Positions 45,039 through 55,109 are shown, numbered from the stretch's first letter. The stretch is DNA of 64,000 bases from Paenibacillus kyungheensis (GCF_028606985.1 NZ_CP117416.1:1836001-1900000), one strand, 5' to 3'. The notes: generated by a model not told the origin, from the letters alone. A program made the numbers and translations.

Positions 45039-46574
45039 ATGAAAACAAAATCTTGGATAACGAGTACAGTATTACTACTTCTAGTAGCGATAGTGGTAGC
45101 AGGTTGTGGGAGTAGCAAAGGAACATCTACTGATTCAGCGACCAACAGCAAAACATTAACAATCGGGAATGCAACAGATATCGAAAGCTTTGATCCGCAT
45201 AACAACAACAATACGTCTAGCGAAGCGGTACTGGTGAATATGTTTGATTATTTAGTCAAAAATGATAATGAACAAAAGAAAGTGCCTGTACTGGCTACAT
45301 CATGGGAACAGGTAAATGATACAACATGGAGATTCAAACTACGTGAAGGCGTCACATTCCATAATGGTGATCCTTTTACAGCGGCAGACGTGAAATATAC
45401 GATTGATCGTGTTGCCAAAGATAGTGCACTCAAACAAAATTCGTATTTCAAATCTATCCAACAAGTCAAAGTGATTGATGATTATACCGTCGATATGATT
45501 ACCGATGGCCCTGATCCGTTATTGTTAAATCGTTTATCCAAAATGGGTGCAGGAATTCTTCCGTCAAAATATATCAAAGATAAAGGAATCGATGCGTTTC
45601 TTAAAAATCCAGTCGGTACAGGCCCTTACAAATTCAGCAAATGGATCAAAGATGATCGTGTAGAACTGGTCAAAAATGATAAATACTTTGGCGATGCACC
45701 GAAATGGGATACAGTGGTGTTCCGTTCGATTCCAGAAGCTTCGACACGTGTATCGGAATTGTTAGCAGGTGGGATTGATATTGCTTCAGGTATTCCTTCA
45801 ACTGATGTCGAACGTATTCAAAGCGAAGAAGGAAAACAAATTGTGAAAGCTCCGATCCAACGTGTATTGCAATTGATTTTGCGTGAAACCGAAGGGACAG
45901 TCACGGCTGATCCTAAAGTACGTGAAGCGATTGATTTGGCAATTGATAAGCAAGGGATTGTAGATAGTATTGCAGGTGGAGCAGGGATTGTGACACGTAC
46001 TTCTGTAACGCCGGGTAACTTTGGAGCTGATCCTTCACTATACAAACAGACTCTATACGATCCAGCCAAAGCCAAGCAATTGTTACAAGAGTCAGGTCAT
46101 ACAGGAGCAGAACTTAATATGACCGTATCTTCTCAGTACAAAGAATATGCAGAAGTTGTAGCAGCGATGCTCAATGAAGCAGGATTCAAAGCCAATCTGG
46201 AAGTGCTTGAACCCAGTGCTTTTAGTGAACGTTATAGCTCCAAGTCATTCAAAGAAATCTTTATGATCGGTATCGGTAATTCATTGTTCGATGCTTCTAA
46301 TAACTACAATCGTTATCTCAAAACAGAAGCAGCAGGAGAGACAGACTTCAACAATCCGAAAGTTGAAAAGTTGTTACAAGATGCACTTGTAAATATGGAC
46401 CCAGCATCTCGTGAAAAACAATATCAAGAAGTACAGCAGATTTTGGCAGAAGAACGTCCGGCTGTGTATTTTTTCCAAATGGAAGGTATTTATGGAGCAG
46501 ATGGTCGTGTGAAATTTACACCAAGAAGTGATGAAATGTTCTATGCAGATGATATTACACCTGTGAATGGATAA
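45039..46574 (+). CDS. Peptide-type ABC substrate-binding lipoprotein
   Basis: A 511-residue SBP family 5 lipoprotein: signal peptide ending V-A-G-C (C23), a short Ser/Thr linker, then E-S-F-D-P-H-N-N-N, V-T-F-H-N-G-D-P-F-T-A-A-D-V-K-Y-T and P-V-G-T-G-P-Y-K-F motifs. ATG 45039 is chosen, with GGTAGGAG upstream; an in-frame GTG at 45030 overlaps that site. Follows the M20 gene by 37 bases; a hairpin terminator lies between it and the permease genes, which would raise its expression above theirs. Confidence 0.9.
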   Translation: MKTKSWITSTVLLLLVAIVVAGCGSSKGTSTDSATNSKTLTIGNATDIESFDPHNNNNTSSEAVLVNMFDYLVKNDNEQKKVPVLATSWEQVNDTTWRFKLREGVTFHNGDPFTAADVKYTIDRVAKDSALKQNSYFKSIQQVKVIDDYTVDMITDGPDPLLLNRLSKMGAGILPSKYIKDKGIDAFLKNPVGTGPYKFSKWIKDDRVELVKNDKYFGDAPKWDTVVFRSIPEASTRVSELLAGGIDIASGIPSTDVERIQSEEGKQIVKAPIQRVLQLILRETEGTVTADPKVREAIDLAIDKQGIVDSIAGGAGIVTRTSVTPGNFGADPSLYKQTLYDPAKAKQLLQESGHTGAELNMTVSSQYKEYAEVVAAMLNEAGFKANLEVLEPSAFSERYSSKSFKEIFMIGIGNSLFDASNNYNRYLKTEAAGETDFNNPKVEKLLQDALVNMDPASREKQYQEVQQILAEERPAVYFFQMEGIYGADGRVKFTPRSDEMFYADDITPVNG

Positions 46575-46582
46575 AAAAATGC

Positions 46583-46616
46583 AGCAGGGATGGAAATGTA
46601 TCGTCCCTGCTTTTTG
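46583..46616 (+). terminator. Terminator within ABC operon
   Basis: AGCAGGGA pairs with TCCCTGCT, followed by TTTTT. It lies between the binding-protein and permease genes. Confidence 0.8.
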
Positions 46617-46670
46617 TTATCGTAATCATTGAAATGTAAGAACTATATGCTAGGTACGGAGGTGATTAGC

Positions 46671-47588
46671 TTGAAAAGTTATATTGTGAAATCACTACTT
46701 CAAATTATTCCGGTATTGCTACTTGTATCGTTAATCGTTTTTATTCTGGTACGGGTGACTGGTGATCCTGTAGCTTTGATGTTACCCGAGACAGCAACAG
46801 CAGAAGATCGTGCTGTACTTACAGAAGCATTAGGCTTAGATCAACCATTGTATAAGCAATACATTACATTTTTGGGAAGTGCGATTCAAGGTGATTTTGG
46901 TACTTCATTTCGTTATGGGGAATCGGCTTTACCGCTTGTGTTAGAGCGGTTACCAGCTAGCTTTGAATTAGCAGTGGCAGCGATGATTTTTGCAATCGTG
47001 ATGGCGATTCCGCTTGGTATTTTGTCCGCAGTAAAGCGTAATACATTTACTGACTTATTGATATCGGGTATTTCGGTGATCGGCAAAGCAATGCCCAACT
47101 TTTGGATGGGAATTATGCTGATTTTGTTATTTTCAGTCATATTAGGTGCTTTACCTGTATCAGGCAGAGGTGGCATTGAACATTTATTATTGCCTGCTTT
47201 TACACTTGGTATCGGTATTGGAGCACAGATGACACGGTTGGTTCGTTCCAGTATGCTGGAAATTTTAAATCAGGATTATATAGTTACAGCCAAAAGTAAA
47301 GGATTACGTCCATTTATTATTATTATGAAGCATGCTTTTCGCAATGGATTGATTCCTGTCGTGACTATTGTAGGTCTACAATTTACCAGTCTGATCGGCG
47401 GTACATTGATTACAGAGACTGTATTCGCATGGCCAGGGTTGGGGCAACTTCTAGTAACTGCTGTGAATACACATGATATGGCGATTGTACAAGCAGCCGT
47501 ATTTGTGATTGCATTAATTGTCATTATAGGAAATCTATTAACAGATATTACGTATCGTCTGCTTGATCCTCGTATTACGTACCGTTGA
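46671..47588 (+). CDS. ABC transporter permease (DppB type)
   Basis: A 305-residue permease with about six membrane helices. It has the S-L-L-Q-I-I-P-V-L-L start, an EAA loop (A-K-S-K-G-L-R-P-F-I-I-I-M-K-H) and the late F-A-W-P-G-L-G motif. The start is TTG 46671, with GGAGGTGAT just upstream; the earlier ATG at 46629 has no site. Pairs with the next gene product. Confidence 0.9.
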   Translation: MKSYIVKSLLQIIPVLLLVSLIVFILVRVTGDPVALMLPETATAEDRAVLTEALGLDQPLYKQYITFLGSAIQGDFGTSFRYGESALPLVLERLPASFELAVAAMIFAIVMAIPLGILSAVKRNTFTDLLISGISVIGKAMPNFWMGIMLILLFSVILGALPVSGRGGIEHLLLPAFTLGIGIGAQMTRLVRSSMLEILNQDYIVTAKSKGLRPFIIIMKHAFRNGLIPVVTIVGLQFTSLIGGTLITETVFAWPGLGQLLVTAVNTHDMAIVQAAVFVIALIVIIGNLLTDITYRLLDPRITYR

Positions 47589-47620
47589 TCAGGAATGAAT
47601 GTTAGAAAGGATGATAAGAT

Positions 47621-48484
47621 ATGCCTGATCAAGGAATGATCCGTCAGTTATTAAAAAGTAAAACCGGCACATTAGGATTGCTGATTATTTTGGCGGTAGT
47701 ATTATGCGCTCTGCTGGCACCGTGGTTAGCAACTCATGATCCTGGTTCAGTTGCCCCGCTAAAACGACTCAAACCACCGGTATGGTTAGATGGAGGAGAA
47801 TCTAGTTACTGGTTAGGTACAGATAATCTAGGACGTGATATTTGGAGCCGTATTGTATATGGTGCTCGTGTATCTTTAATTGTTGGTGTAGGTGCAGTAC
47901 TGGTATCCGGTATGATTGGAGCAGTCTTAGGATTGTTATCCGGTTATTATGGCAAATGGATCAATGCGATTATTATGCGAGTAGCAGATTCTTTTCTAGC
48001 GATCCCTTCGATATTGTTAGCATTGGTTGTACTTGCTGTAACTCAGCCTGGATTGATAACTTTGATTATCGTAATCGGGTTAACCAATTGGGTGTCTTAT
48101 GCTAGAGTGATCCGAAGTGAAGTCTTAGGTCTCAAAGAACGCGATTTTGTCAAAGCGGCGCAATCCGCAGGAGCAGGGCAAGGTCGCTTATTATTCCGTC
48201 ATATTTTACCGAATGTGATGTCATCATTAATTGTAATTTCCAGTATGAATGTAGCGACAACGATTCTAATGGAAGCATCGTTAAGCTTTCTAGGGCTAGG
48301 GATTAAGCCACCTGATGTATCATGGGGTGGAATGCTCAGTGATGGCAGACAATATATTGCGACTAGCTGGTGGGTAGCTACTTTTCCGGGATTAGCGATT
48401 ACATTTACAGTATTAGGAGTTATTTTTCTAGGAGACTGGTTACGGGATAAATTAGATCCTCGCATCACTAATGATCAGTCCTAA
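47621..48484 (+). CDS. ABC transporter permease (DppC type)
   Basis: A 287-residue permease. G-T-D-N-L-G-R-D-I-W-S-R is the DppC/OppC signature, the EAA loop is A-A-Q-S-A-G-A-G-Q-G-R-L-L-F-R-H, and S-F-L-G-L-G-I-K-P-P closes the pattern. AAAGGATG precedes ATG 47621. No ATPase gene follows; the next gene is a peptidase, so energy coupling must come from ATPases encoded elsewhere, possibly the pair at 24806-26726. Confidence 0.9.
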   Translation: MPDQGMIRQLLKSKTGTLGLLIILAVVLCALLAPWLATHDPGSVAPLKRLKPPVWLDGGESSYWLGTDNLGRDIWSRIVYGARVSLIVGVGAVLVSGMIGAVLGLLSGYYGKWINAIIMRVADSFLAIPSILLALVVLAVTQPGLITLIIVIGLTNWVSYARVIRSEVLGLKERDFVKAAQSAGAGQGRLLFRHILPNVMSSLIVISSMNVATTILMEASLSFLGLGIKPPDVSWGGMLSDGRQYIATSWWVATFPGLAITFTVLGVIFLGDWLRDKLDPRITNDQS

Positions 48485-48551
48485 CATATAACAAAAGCGA
48501 TAAATAGTTGCGCTATCAATAACGATTCGATCTGTAAAGGAGCCTATTCTG

Positions 48552-50564
48552 ATGAGTCAAACAACGATACAACCTGAAGATCTGTATAAGTATAACTGGG
48601 TAAGTGATCCTTCGATTCATCCTGATGGAGCTATAGCTTATGTGTACAAAAGTATTGATGCTGAACGTAATCAATACAAAACGCATATCTATTATCAATC
48701 AGCCGATCGAAAGCAAAAGAAAAGAATAACCGATGGGGATTATGATTATGCACCTGACTGGTCGCCTAATGGCAGATATTTAGCATTTATTCGCAAAACA
48801 GATCATAAGCCACAATTGTGGATATTGGATATGATTGATAGCTCGATAAATCAATACAGCAAGCTTGAACGTGGCATAGGATTATTTCGCTGGTCTCCAG
48901 ATGGACGATCTATTGTATTGACAAGTCGAGTGATAGGAGAGCATGAAGTAGAAGCTCATGCACCTGATCGTGGACAAATTGTAGAGCGAACTACACCCAA
49001 AGCAGAAGGTTCTGGATTGTGGAATGGAACGTATCAACATCTGTTTTTACTTGAATTATCGACTCGTCAAATGACACAGATAACAGAGGGCGATTTTGAT
49101 GCTTCATCGCCTGTCTGGTCACCGGATGGAACCGAAATAAGTTACCTTGCTCAAAAAAATGCTTCTATTATATATAGTGATATGGATCTAGTTTTTTATC
49201 AAGATTTGTACACCCTAGAGATCGCTTCTGGACATACAGAAATACAAACCAATCATGATCTTATGATTAGCCAATTTGCATATGCACCGGATGGAAAGTC
49301 ATGGACATGTATAGCTAATGATCGAGAGTATGGCAGTGGTACTCAGAATCAAGTGTACCGAATAGACCGATCAACAAAGCAAATACGTTCGTTAACACCA
49401 CAATCACAGATTCAGTTCGGTAATTTTATACTGAATGATATGAAGACTGCGGCTGCGATACCCGGGCCAATCTATAGTACAGATGGACAATCTATCTATG
49501 TATTAGGAACTTATCAAGGTAGTGTAGATCTATATCGTATCACCGAAGAAGGAGTATGTACTCCCATAACAACCGGTGGAAAAGATATTCATCAGATCGT
49601 CTATGCTCCACAACAAGATATTATGGTAGCGCTGGTTGCTGATGCTACTCATCCATATGAGTTAGTAACATTTCCATTTCTTCCAGTATCCAATCTCCAA
49701 TGGGATGAAGTAAAACCGTTAACAAATACTCATCTATGGCTAGCTGATTACAATGTATCGGTACCCGAATTATTTTGGTATACCAATAAAGAAGGCATCC
49801 ACATTCAAGGGTGGTTGATGAAACCAACAGATATAGTAGATCATGATTCTAAAATTCCTTTGATTTTACAGATTCATGGTGGGCCACATGCGATGTATTC
49901 TGATGCTTATAGTCACGAAATGCAGGCATTAGTATCACAGGGCTATGCGGTGCTGTTGATTAATCCACGTGGTAGCTTCGGTTATGGACAACATTTTGCT
50001 CAAGCTTGTCGTCAAGATTTCGGGGGTGGCGATTATCGTGATCTACTAGAGGCAGTAGATTATATACTGCAACATCATCCTGAATGTAATGACCAACAGT
50101 TAGGTATATGTGGTGGTAGTTATGGCGGACTTATGGTCAATTGGATAATTGCTCATGATGATCGTTTTCGTGTAGCTGTTACACAGCGTTGTATTTCCAA
50201 TTGGATTTCCTTTTATGGAATTAGCGATATTGGTATTTCCTATACAGAAGGGATAGTCGGTGGTAATCCATGGGAAGATACAGAACGGTTATGGTCGCAA
50301 TCGCCACTTGCTCATGTGCAACAGATAGAGACACCACTACTGATTATTCATGGAGAGCAAGATATGCGCTGTCCTATCGAACAAGGAGAACAGTTATATA
50401 CTGCACTCAAACGTCAAAGCAAAGTGACCAAAATGGTTCGTTATCCTGATTCTAATCATATGGTACTCAAAAGCGGTAAGCCTAGCTATCGTGTAGACTT
50501 GTTAACTCATGTGAATGATTGGATCAAGCAATATATAGATAGTCCGCTAGAGGTTCATTTATGA
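48552..50564 (+). CDS. S9 family serine peptidase (prolyl oligopeptidase type)
   Basis: A 670-residue cytosolic S9C-type peptidase. Residues 1-400 form a beta-propeller with W-S-P-D-G repeats (P-D-W-S-P-N-G-R, F-R-W-S-P-D-G-R, P-V-W-S-P-D-G-T). Residues 410-670 are an alpha/beta hydrolase: nucleophile G-G-S-Y-G-G, Asp in G-E-Q-D-M-R-C-P, His in D-S-N-H-M-V. Likely a dipeptidyl/acylaminoacyl peptidase acting on imported peptides. AAAGGAGCC precedes ATG 48552. Its stop overlaps the next start (ATGA). Confidence 0.92.
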   Translation: MSQTTIQPEDLYKYNWVSDPSIHPDGAIAYVYKSIDAERNQYKTHIYYQSADRKQKKRITDGDYDYAPDWSPNGRYLAFIRKTDHKPQLWILDMIDSSINQYSKLERGIGLFRWSPDGRSIVLTSRVIGEHEVEAHAPDRGQIVERTTPKAEGSGLWNGTYQHLFLLELSTRQMTQITEGDFDASSPVWSPDGTEISYLAQKNASIIYSDMDLVFYQDLYTLEIASGHTEIQTNHDLMISQFAYAPDGKSWTCIANDREYGSGTQNQVYRIDRSTKQIRSLTPQSQIQFGNFILNDMKTAAAIPGPIYSTDGQSIYVLGTYQGSVDLYRITEEGVCTPITTGGKDIHQIVYAPQQDIMVALVADATHPYELVTFPFLPVSNLQWDEVKPLTNTHLWLADYNVSVPELFWYTNKEGIHIQGWLMKPTDIVDHDSKIPLILQIHGGPHAMYSDAYSHEMQALVSQGYAVLLINPRGSFGYGQHFAQACRQDFGGGDYRDLLEAVDYILQHHPECNDQQLGICGGSYGGLMVNWIIAHDDRFRVAVTQRCISNWISFYGISDIGISYTEGIVGGNPWEDTERLWSQSPLAHVQQIETPLLIIHGEQDMRCPIEQGEQLYTALKRQSKVTKMVRYPDSNHMVLKSGKPSYRVDLLTHVNDWIKQYIDSPLEVHL

Positions 50565-51028
50565 CAGAACCATTTTTGGAAAAAGTGAAGCTATCGTTAC
50601 CTGTAGGATTGTGGATTGAGAACTGTATGAGTAGTGGATTAGATCCAGCAACCATTATCGCTTATATCCATAACAAAGATTGGACACCTTTATTGTCAAA
50701 TGTAGCTGATCCGCAAATGGATATGTTAGATCGTCTACAGATTGCGACAGATATGAATGATCCATGGGAACAAGCGATACTTGAAGGATACAGGTTCAAG
50801 TTTATTCATATCGGTGGTGTCAAACGACTTTTATACTTCCGATATCAACTGCAAGAACATCGGGATTACCAACAAAACGGAAATCAATTATCAGGATTGT
50901 TATTGCATTCAGACATGATATCGAATATAAACGAAAAAATCGGTATTCAGTGGGAAATTGTGACAGATACGCAAACGCTATCAAATACGCAGACAATGCA
51001 AATACGTTTAAAAAACGAAAGCTGTTGA
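50561..51028 (+). CDS. Unknown protein coupled to S9 peptidase gene, 155 aa
   Basis: Not recognised. A 155-residue soluble protein beginning M-T-E-P-F-L-E-K-V with mixed alpha/beta character, a L-Y-F-R-Y-Q-L core strand and a hydrophilic, Thr/Gln-rich C-terminus. Its ATG overlaps the S9 peptidase stop in an ATGA arrangement, so it is translated with the peptidase. The stop codon sits in the loop of the operon terminator. It may be an accessory of the peptide-utilisation operon; no motif supports a specific role. Confidence 0.6.
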   Translation: MTEPFLEKVKLSLPVGLWIENCMSSGLDPATIIAYIHNKDWTPLLSNVADPQMDMLDRLQIATDMNDPWEQAILEGYRFKFIHIGGVKRLLYFRYQLQEHRDYQQNGNQLSGLLLHSDMISNINEKIGIQWEIVTDTQTLSNTQTMQIRLKNESC

Positions 51029-51044
51029 TTCATGACAGCTTTTT
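51018..51044 (+). terminator. Rho-independent terminator
   Basis: AAAGCTGT pairs with ACAGCTTT, followed by a T-run; overlaps the end of the preceding gene. Confidence 0.78.
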
Positions 51045-51263
51045 CTGTTTTTTTACATTAATATAGATATGAAAAGTGGGTTTTATATGCGAAATGCAAC
51101 CTATAGAACTTGCTTAATTCGTCAATCTATGGGAAAATTTCACCAAGGTATACATTCTGGATATAAATGATAAGCTGAATAATCAGCAGTTATAAACACA
51201 TCTTACGATCTGTGCAAGCGAATTGATCCTCGTAAGGTCTTTATGACAAGGAGGTCAGGCGCG

Positions 51264-52358
51264 ATGGCACTACAACGAGAAGAAACAGTAGGACAACAAC
51301 TCATATCGCAAGCAGATCGATTTGCAGAAAAAGTAACACAAATGCAGTATCTTCAGCAGCCAGATTTAATGCAACGATTTGGATCTAATGGCAGAATAAG
51401 AACCAAGCAAGATTCTTTATATACGATTAGCTATTTAGCTGAAAGTGTACTGATGAAGAGTCCAAGTTTGTTTATGAATTATATTTCGTGGCTCAAAGTA
51501 CTGTTAAATGGATATCGAGTATCCGAACAAGATTTATTAGTAAATTTACATGCGATCAAAAAAGCGCTTCAAAAAAATTTTGATCATCCCCACAAATCCA
51601 ATGTGATTGATTATCTGGATATGGGGATACATCATGTTCAAACCAGTGAATCGCAAACATCGTATATGTTGGATACCTTGTTATTGGGAAAAGAAGCAAA
51701 ACAATACCTAGATTGTTTGCTACGTACAGAACGCAAAGAGGCCTACGCGCTTATCGTACATCTTCTTGAAAACGATACTCCTATCAAAGATATATACATT
51801 CATATATTCCAGACTGTACAATACGAGATCGGTCGGTTATGGCAAATTGGCGATATTAATATTGCTCAAGAACATTTCTGTACAGCGGCAACACAAAGTA
51901 TCATTTCACGTCTGTATCCATATTGGATAAGCGCAGGTGAGGAACGATATCGCTTAGTTGCGGCCTGTGTCGGAGAAGAACAACATGAGATCGGGATTCG
52001 AATGTTGGCTGATTTTTTTGAAATGGAAGGCTGGAACACCTATTATTTAGGTGCTAATGTTCCAGATCACAGTCTTTTACAATCCATTGTGCATCATCAG
52101 GCGGATGTAATTGCTATTTCTGCAACAATGACCTTTCACGTTCATTTAGTGCAAGACTTAATTGAAAAAATTCGCGCTGAAGAATCAACCAGAGATGTCA
52201 AAATCATTGTCGGCGGATTGCCGTTTAATATTGACAGGGAACTGTGGAAGCGAGTTGGGGCAGATGGTTTTGCACCTGATGCAAATGAAGCTGTTGAAAT
52301 AGCGACAAGCTTAGTAGCCCTGAATGAGTCAGGCAGCCAGCCCTCGGTAAAAGGTTGA
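51264..52358 (+). CDS. Cobalamin-binding sensor protein with CarH-type light-sensing motifs
   Basis: A 364-residue soluble protein. Residues 1-150 are an all-helical N-terminal domain I do not recognise. Residues 155-222 form a B12-binding-2 helical cap with W193-x9-E203-H204, the motif that contacts adenosylcobalamin in CarH/LitR photoreceptors. Residues 228-352 are a Rossmann B12 domain with E239-x-H241-x-x-G244 (His241 the expected cobalt ligand), S-A-T-M-T and V-G-G plus G-A-D-G-F-A-P-D motifs. No DNA-binding domain. ATG 51264 follows AAGGAGGT. The adjacent hybrid kinase lacks its own sensor, so this protein is its probable input. Confidence 0.82.
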   Translation: MALQREETVGQQLISQADRFAEKVTQMQYLQQPDLMQRFGSNGRIRTKQDSLYTISYLAESVLMKSPSLFMNYISWLKVLLNGYRVSEQDLLVNLHAIKKALQKNFDHPHKSNVIDYLDMGIHHVQTSESQTSYMLDTLLLGKEAKQYLDCLLRTERKEAYALIVHLLENDTPIKDIYIHIFQTVQYEIGRLWQIGDINIAQEHFCTAATQSIISRLYPYWISAGEERYRLVAACVGEEQHEIGIRMLADFFEMEGWNTYYLGANVPDHSLLQSIVHHQADVIAISATMTFHVHLVQDLIEKIRAEESTRDVKIIVGGLPFNIDRELWKRVGADGFAPDANEAVEIATSLVALNESGSQPSVKG

Positions 52359-52386
52359 ATAGCCTTTAGAAGGGAAGATGAACGCA

Positions 52387-54114
52387 ATGACGAATGCTGA
52401 ACAAGAAATCACTATTTTGCGTAAAACGATAGAAGATCTTTCCCATAAGATGATTAAAGGCAAGTATCAAGAAGAGCAAATACTAGCTGAATTTTCAGCA
52501 ATGAATAATGAAATGGTTACGCTACAACGTCAGTTAGCCAAAACCAATGCTGAGTTGAATGCGGCAAAAGAAGAAGCTATCCATGCCAATCAAGCACGTG
52601 CTCGCTTTTTGGCAATTATGACTCATGAAATACGTACACCGATGAATGGAATGATCGGTATGTCCGAAATTTTAATGAGTTCTGGATTATCGCAAGAGCA
52701 ACAACAGTCTGTGATGTTAATTCAAGAGTCGGCTGAACTATTGCTCAGTATGATTAACAATATGCTGGACCTTTCCAAAATGGAAGCCGGCAAAATGAGA
52801 CTGCAAGAAGAACCTATTGATTTGCGATTATTATTGGATCATATTATTCGGTTAAGTGAACCCAAAGCGCAAAAAAATGAGAATGTGATTTCGGCTTTTA
52901 TTGATTACCGGGTAGAAAATGAATTGGTGGGCGATGGCGGCAGAATCAGACAAATTTTGCTTAATCTGCTCAGTAATGCTAATAAATTTACCAAACAAGG
53001 AAAGATCGAAGTCAGTATACAATTGAAACACAACAGTGCAAATTTACAGGTTCTTCACATCGAAGTTACAGATACAGGAATCGGCATCTCTGAAGAAAAT
53101 CAAAAAAATATGTTTCAGCCTTATGCACAAGCTGATCAACCTGGCAAAAACGATGTAGAAGGAACGGGGCTGGGGCTCTCCATTTGTAAGTCATTTGTAG
53201 AGCTGATGGAAGGAACGATTGATTTGAAAAGTGAAGAAAATAAAGGATCAACTTTTTGGTTCGATATTCCGCTCAAAAAAGTTCAAGCTTCTTCGGACAC
53301 TCAAGCGTTAATCCATACGAGTCTCGATGAACAGCAGATCGATCATCATCAACTTCCTTCTCATTTGCATCATAAACAGACGGATAAAGCTATATTAATT
53401 GTAGAAGATAATCCTATTAATCGTCAGGTGATTCAACTACAACTGAAAAAGATGGGAATGGAACACGTCCATACAGTCAGCAACGGACAAGAAGCCATCT
53501 CCAAATATCTTGGACAAACCTATCATTTAATTTTGATGGATAACCGTATGCCTATTATGGATGGTCTGCAAGCTACTCACAAAATTCGTGAATTAGAAAC
53601 AGCAGAGATGCGCTCACCAGTACCGATTATTGCTTTGACAGGTAATACCAGTCAGGAAGATCGGCAGAAATGTCTGGATGCAGGGATGAATGATATTTTG
53701 ACCAAGCCGGTTAATCTTGAAAGTCTAACTGTGATGATGCGTAAATGGCTTCCAGATATCGTTCATGAAAAAGCATTGGATATGAGTGTAATTCAAGAAA
53801 TACTGGAATTAAATGATGATGGTGATCCAGAAGTATTGCGGACGCTCATCGAAATGTACAAAAGTGAGACACCTACCAAGCTAGAACGATTAAAAAAGTT
53901 AGTGCTCCGTAAAGATGCAGCAGCATTGTCGGAAGCGGCACACGAACTCAAATCAGGTAGCTTGAGTATAGGGATTCAATATATGGCGCAATTGTTGCAT
54001 CAGATTGAGACATTGGCTAAAGAAGATGATTTGCGGGGAGTTCAAGAACTCGTCCAGTTGCTAGCTCCTGCTTATGAAAAAGCTTGTCGGGAACTAGAAT
54101 ATTTAGTCAAATAA
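52387..54114 (+). CDS. Cytosolic hybrid histidine kinase (HisKA-HATPase-REC-HPt)
   Basis: A 575-residue kinase with no membrane segment and no sensor domain. A coiled coil (1-70) leads to HisKA with the phospho-His in M-T-H80-E-I-R-T-P. HATPase motifs follow ([22 protein letters not shown]). A receiver has I-V-E-D-N and the phospho-Asp in L-I-L-M-D-N-R-M-P, and a C-terminal HPt domain has A-A-H-E-L-K-S-G-S. Start is ATG 52387 (GAAGGGA 11 bases upstream); ATG 52378 is closer than usual. It lies 28 bases after the B12 sensor gene. Output partner not in the window. Confidence 0.9.
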   Translation: MTNAEQEITILRKTIEDLSHKMIKGKYQEEQILAEFSAMNNEMVTLQRQLAKTNAELNAAKEEAIHANQARARFLAIMTHEIRTPMNGMIGMSEILMSSGLSQEQQQSVMLIQESAELLLSMINNMLDLSKMEAGKMRLQEEPIDLRLLLDHIIRLSEPKAQKNENVISAFIDYRVENELVGDGGRIRQILLNLLSNANKFTKQGKIEVSIQLKHNSANLQVLHIEVTDTGIGISEENQKNMFQPYAQADQPGKNDVEGTGLGLSICKSFVELMEGTIDLKSEENKGSTFWFDIPLKKVQASSDTQALIHTSLDEQQIDHHQLPSHLHHKQTDKAILIVEDNPINRQVIQLQLKKMGMEHVHTVSNGQEAISKYLGQTYHLILMDNRMPIMDGLQATHKIRELETAEMRSPVPIIALTGNTSQEDRQKCLDAGMNDILTKPVNLESLTVMMRKWLPDIVHEKALDMSVIQEILELNDDGDPEVLRTLIEMYKSETPTKLERLKKLVLRKDAAALSEAAHELKSGSLSIGIQYMAQLLHQIETLAKEDDLRGVQELVQLLAPAYEKACRELEYLVK

Positions 54115-54127
54115 AAAGAATGATCAG

Positions 54128-54156
54128 GGAATCTGCACTTTGCAGGTTCCTTTTTT
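54128..54156 (+). terminator. Rho-independent terminator
   Basis: GGAA-CTGCA pairs with TGCAG-TTCC around a three-base loop, followed by six T. Confidence 0.87.
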
Positions 54157-54248
54157 GTATATATCCATAAATAAATGAGCGCTCCCCTTTATAATATGTG
54201 ATTACTTGGGTAATGGTAGATATACCAATTGATGATAAGGGGAGATAC

Positions 54249-55013
54249 ATGATGTGCGCAGCATTTGACACAGCTAGAGAATCAGAATCCGATTACCACG
54301 AAAAGTTTTATGAAGAGAATAAATTGTTTGAACCTGGAAGTTGGATGGCAGGGCCTACACCGATTGTGATGGAGTTGTTAGAACGTCTGCAAAAATATAC
54401 ACCTGCACCAAAAGTATTGGATATGGCTTGTGGAGTAGGCAGGCATACGATTCCAGTTGCTCAACAATTAACTGAAGGCGGTGTCGTGGTAGGGGTCGAT
54501 TTGCTAGATTCTGCGATTGAGCAATTGCAGAAATATGCAGAAGAATACAATGTGGCTGACCGGATCGAAGCGGTTACCAGCGATGTGGAAAGTTACAATA
54601 TTGAACCGGATGCTTACGATTATATGATTGCTACCGGATGCTTAGAGCATGTTTCTTCCCAAGATTCATTGCAAAAAGTAATCAACAGCATGCAAGCAGG
54701 GACTCGTACAGGTGGTATTCATCTGATCTCTATGACTTCTTCGGTTCAACAAGTGGATCAAAAGACGCAAGAAGCTGAAGAAGGCAATATCGAGCTGAAC
54801 TTGACCACAGAACAATTGTTAGAACTTTTAAATGAATATTATGAAGGTTGGAATATTATCGAGCGCAAAGCAGTTGCTCAAGCGATCGAAGAAACCAAAG
54901 ATGGCAAAGAGATCGAACTACAAGGCAATTGGATCACATTTGCAGCTTGTAAAGAAGATCCACAGCCTCATCCTGAAGTGTTGCAACAAGTACAGTCATC
55001 TACAGACAAGTAA
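54249..55013 (+). CDS. SAM-dependent methyltransferase
   Basis: A 254-residue class I methyltransferase. Motif I is V-L-D-M-A-C-G-V-G-R-H-T, the acidic end of strand 2 is V-V-G-V-D-L-L-D, and motif IV is Y-D-Y-M-I-A-T-G-C-L-E-H. It resembles TehB/UbiE-like methyltransferases of unknown substrate. AAGGGGAG precedes two ATGs (54249, 54252). The open frame upstream to 54198 lacks a site. Single gene; substrate cannot be inferred. Confidence 0.85.
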   Translation: MMCAAFDTARESESDYHEKFYEENKLFEPGSWMAGPTPIVMELLERLQKYTPAPKVLDMACGVGRHTIPVAQQLTEGGVVVGVDLLDSAIEQLQKYAEEYNVADRIEAVTSDVESYNIEPDAYDYMIATGCLEHVSSQDSLQKVINSMQAGTRTGGIHLISMTSSVQQVDQKTQEAEEGNIELNLTTEQLLELLNEYYEGWNIIERKAVAQAIEETKDGKEIELQGNWITFAACKEDPQPHPEVLQQVQSSTDK

Positions 55014-55109
55014 GCTATAAGCATGATAAACATATTGTACTGTGTAACTGTTTGACACATCATGTAAAATAGAGAAGTAGTCAAGCAAACCGTACAGGAG
55101 GAATACAGT

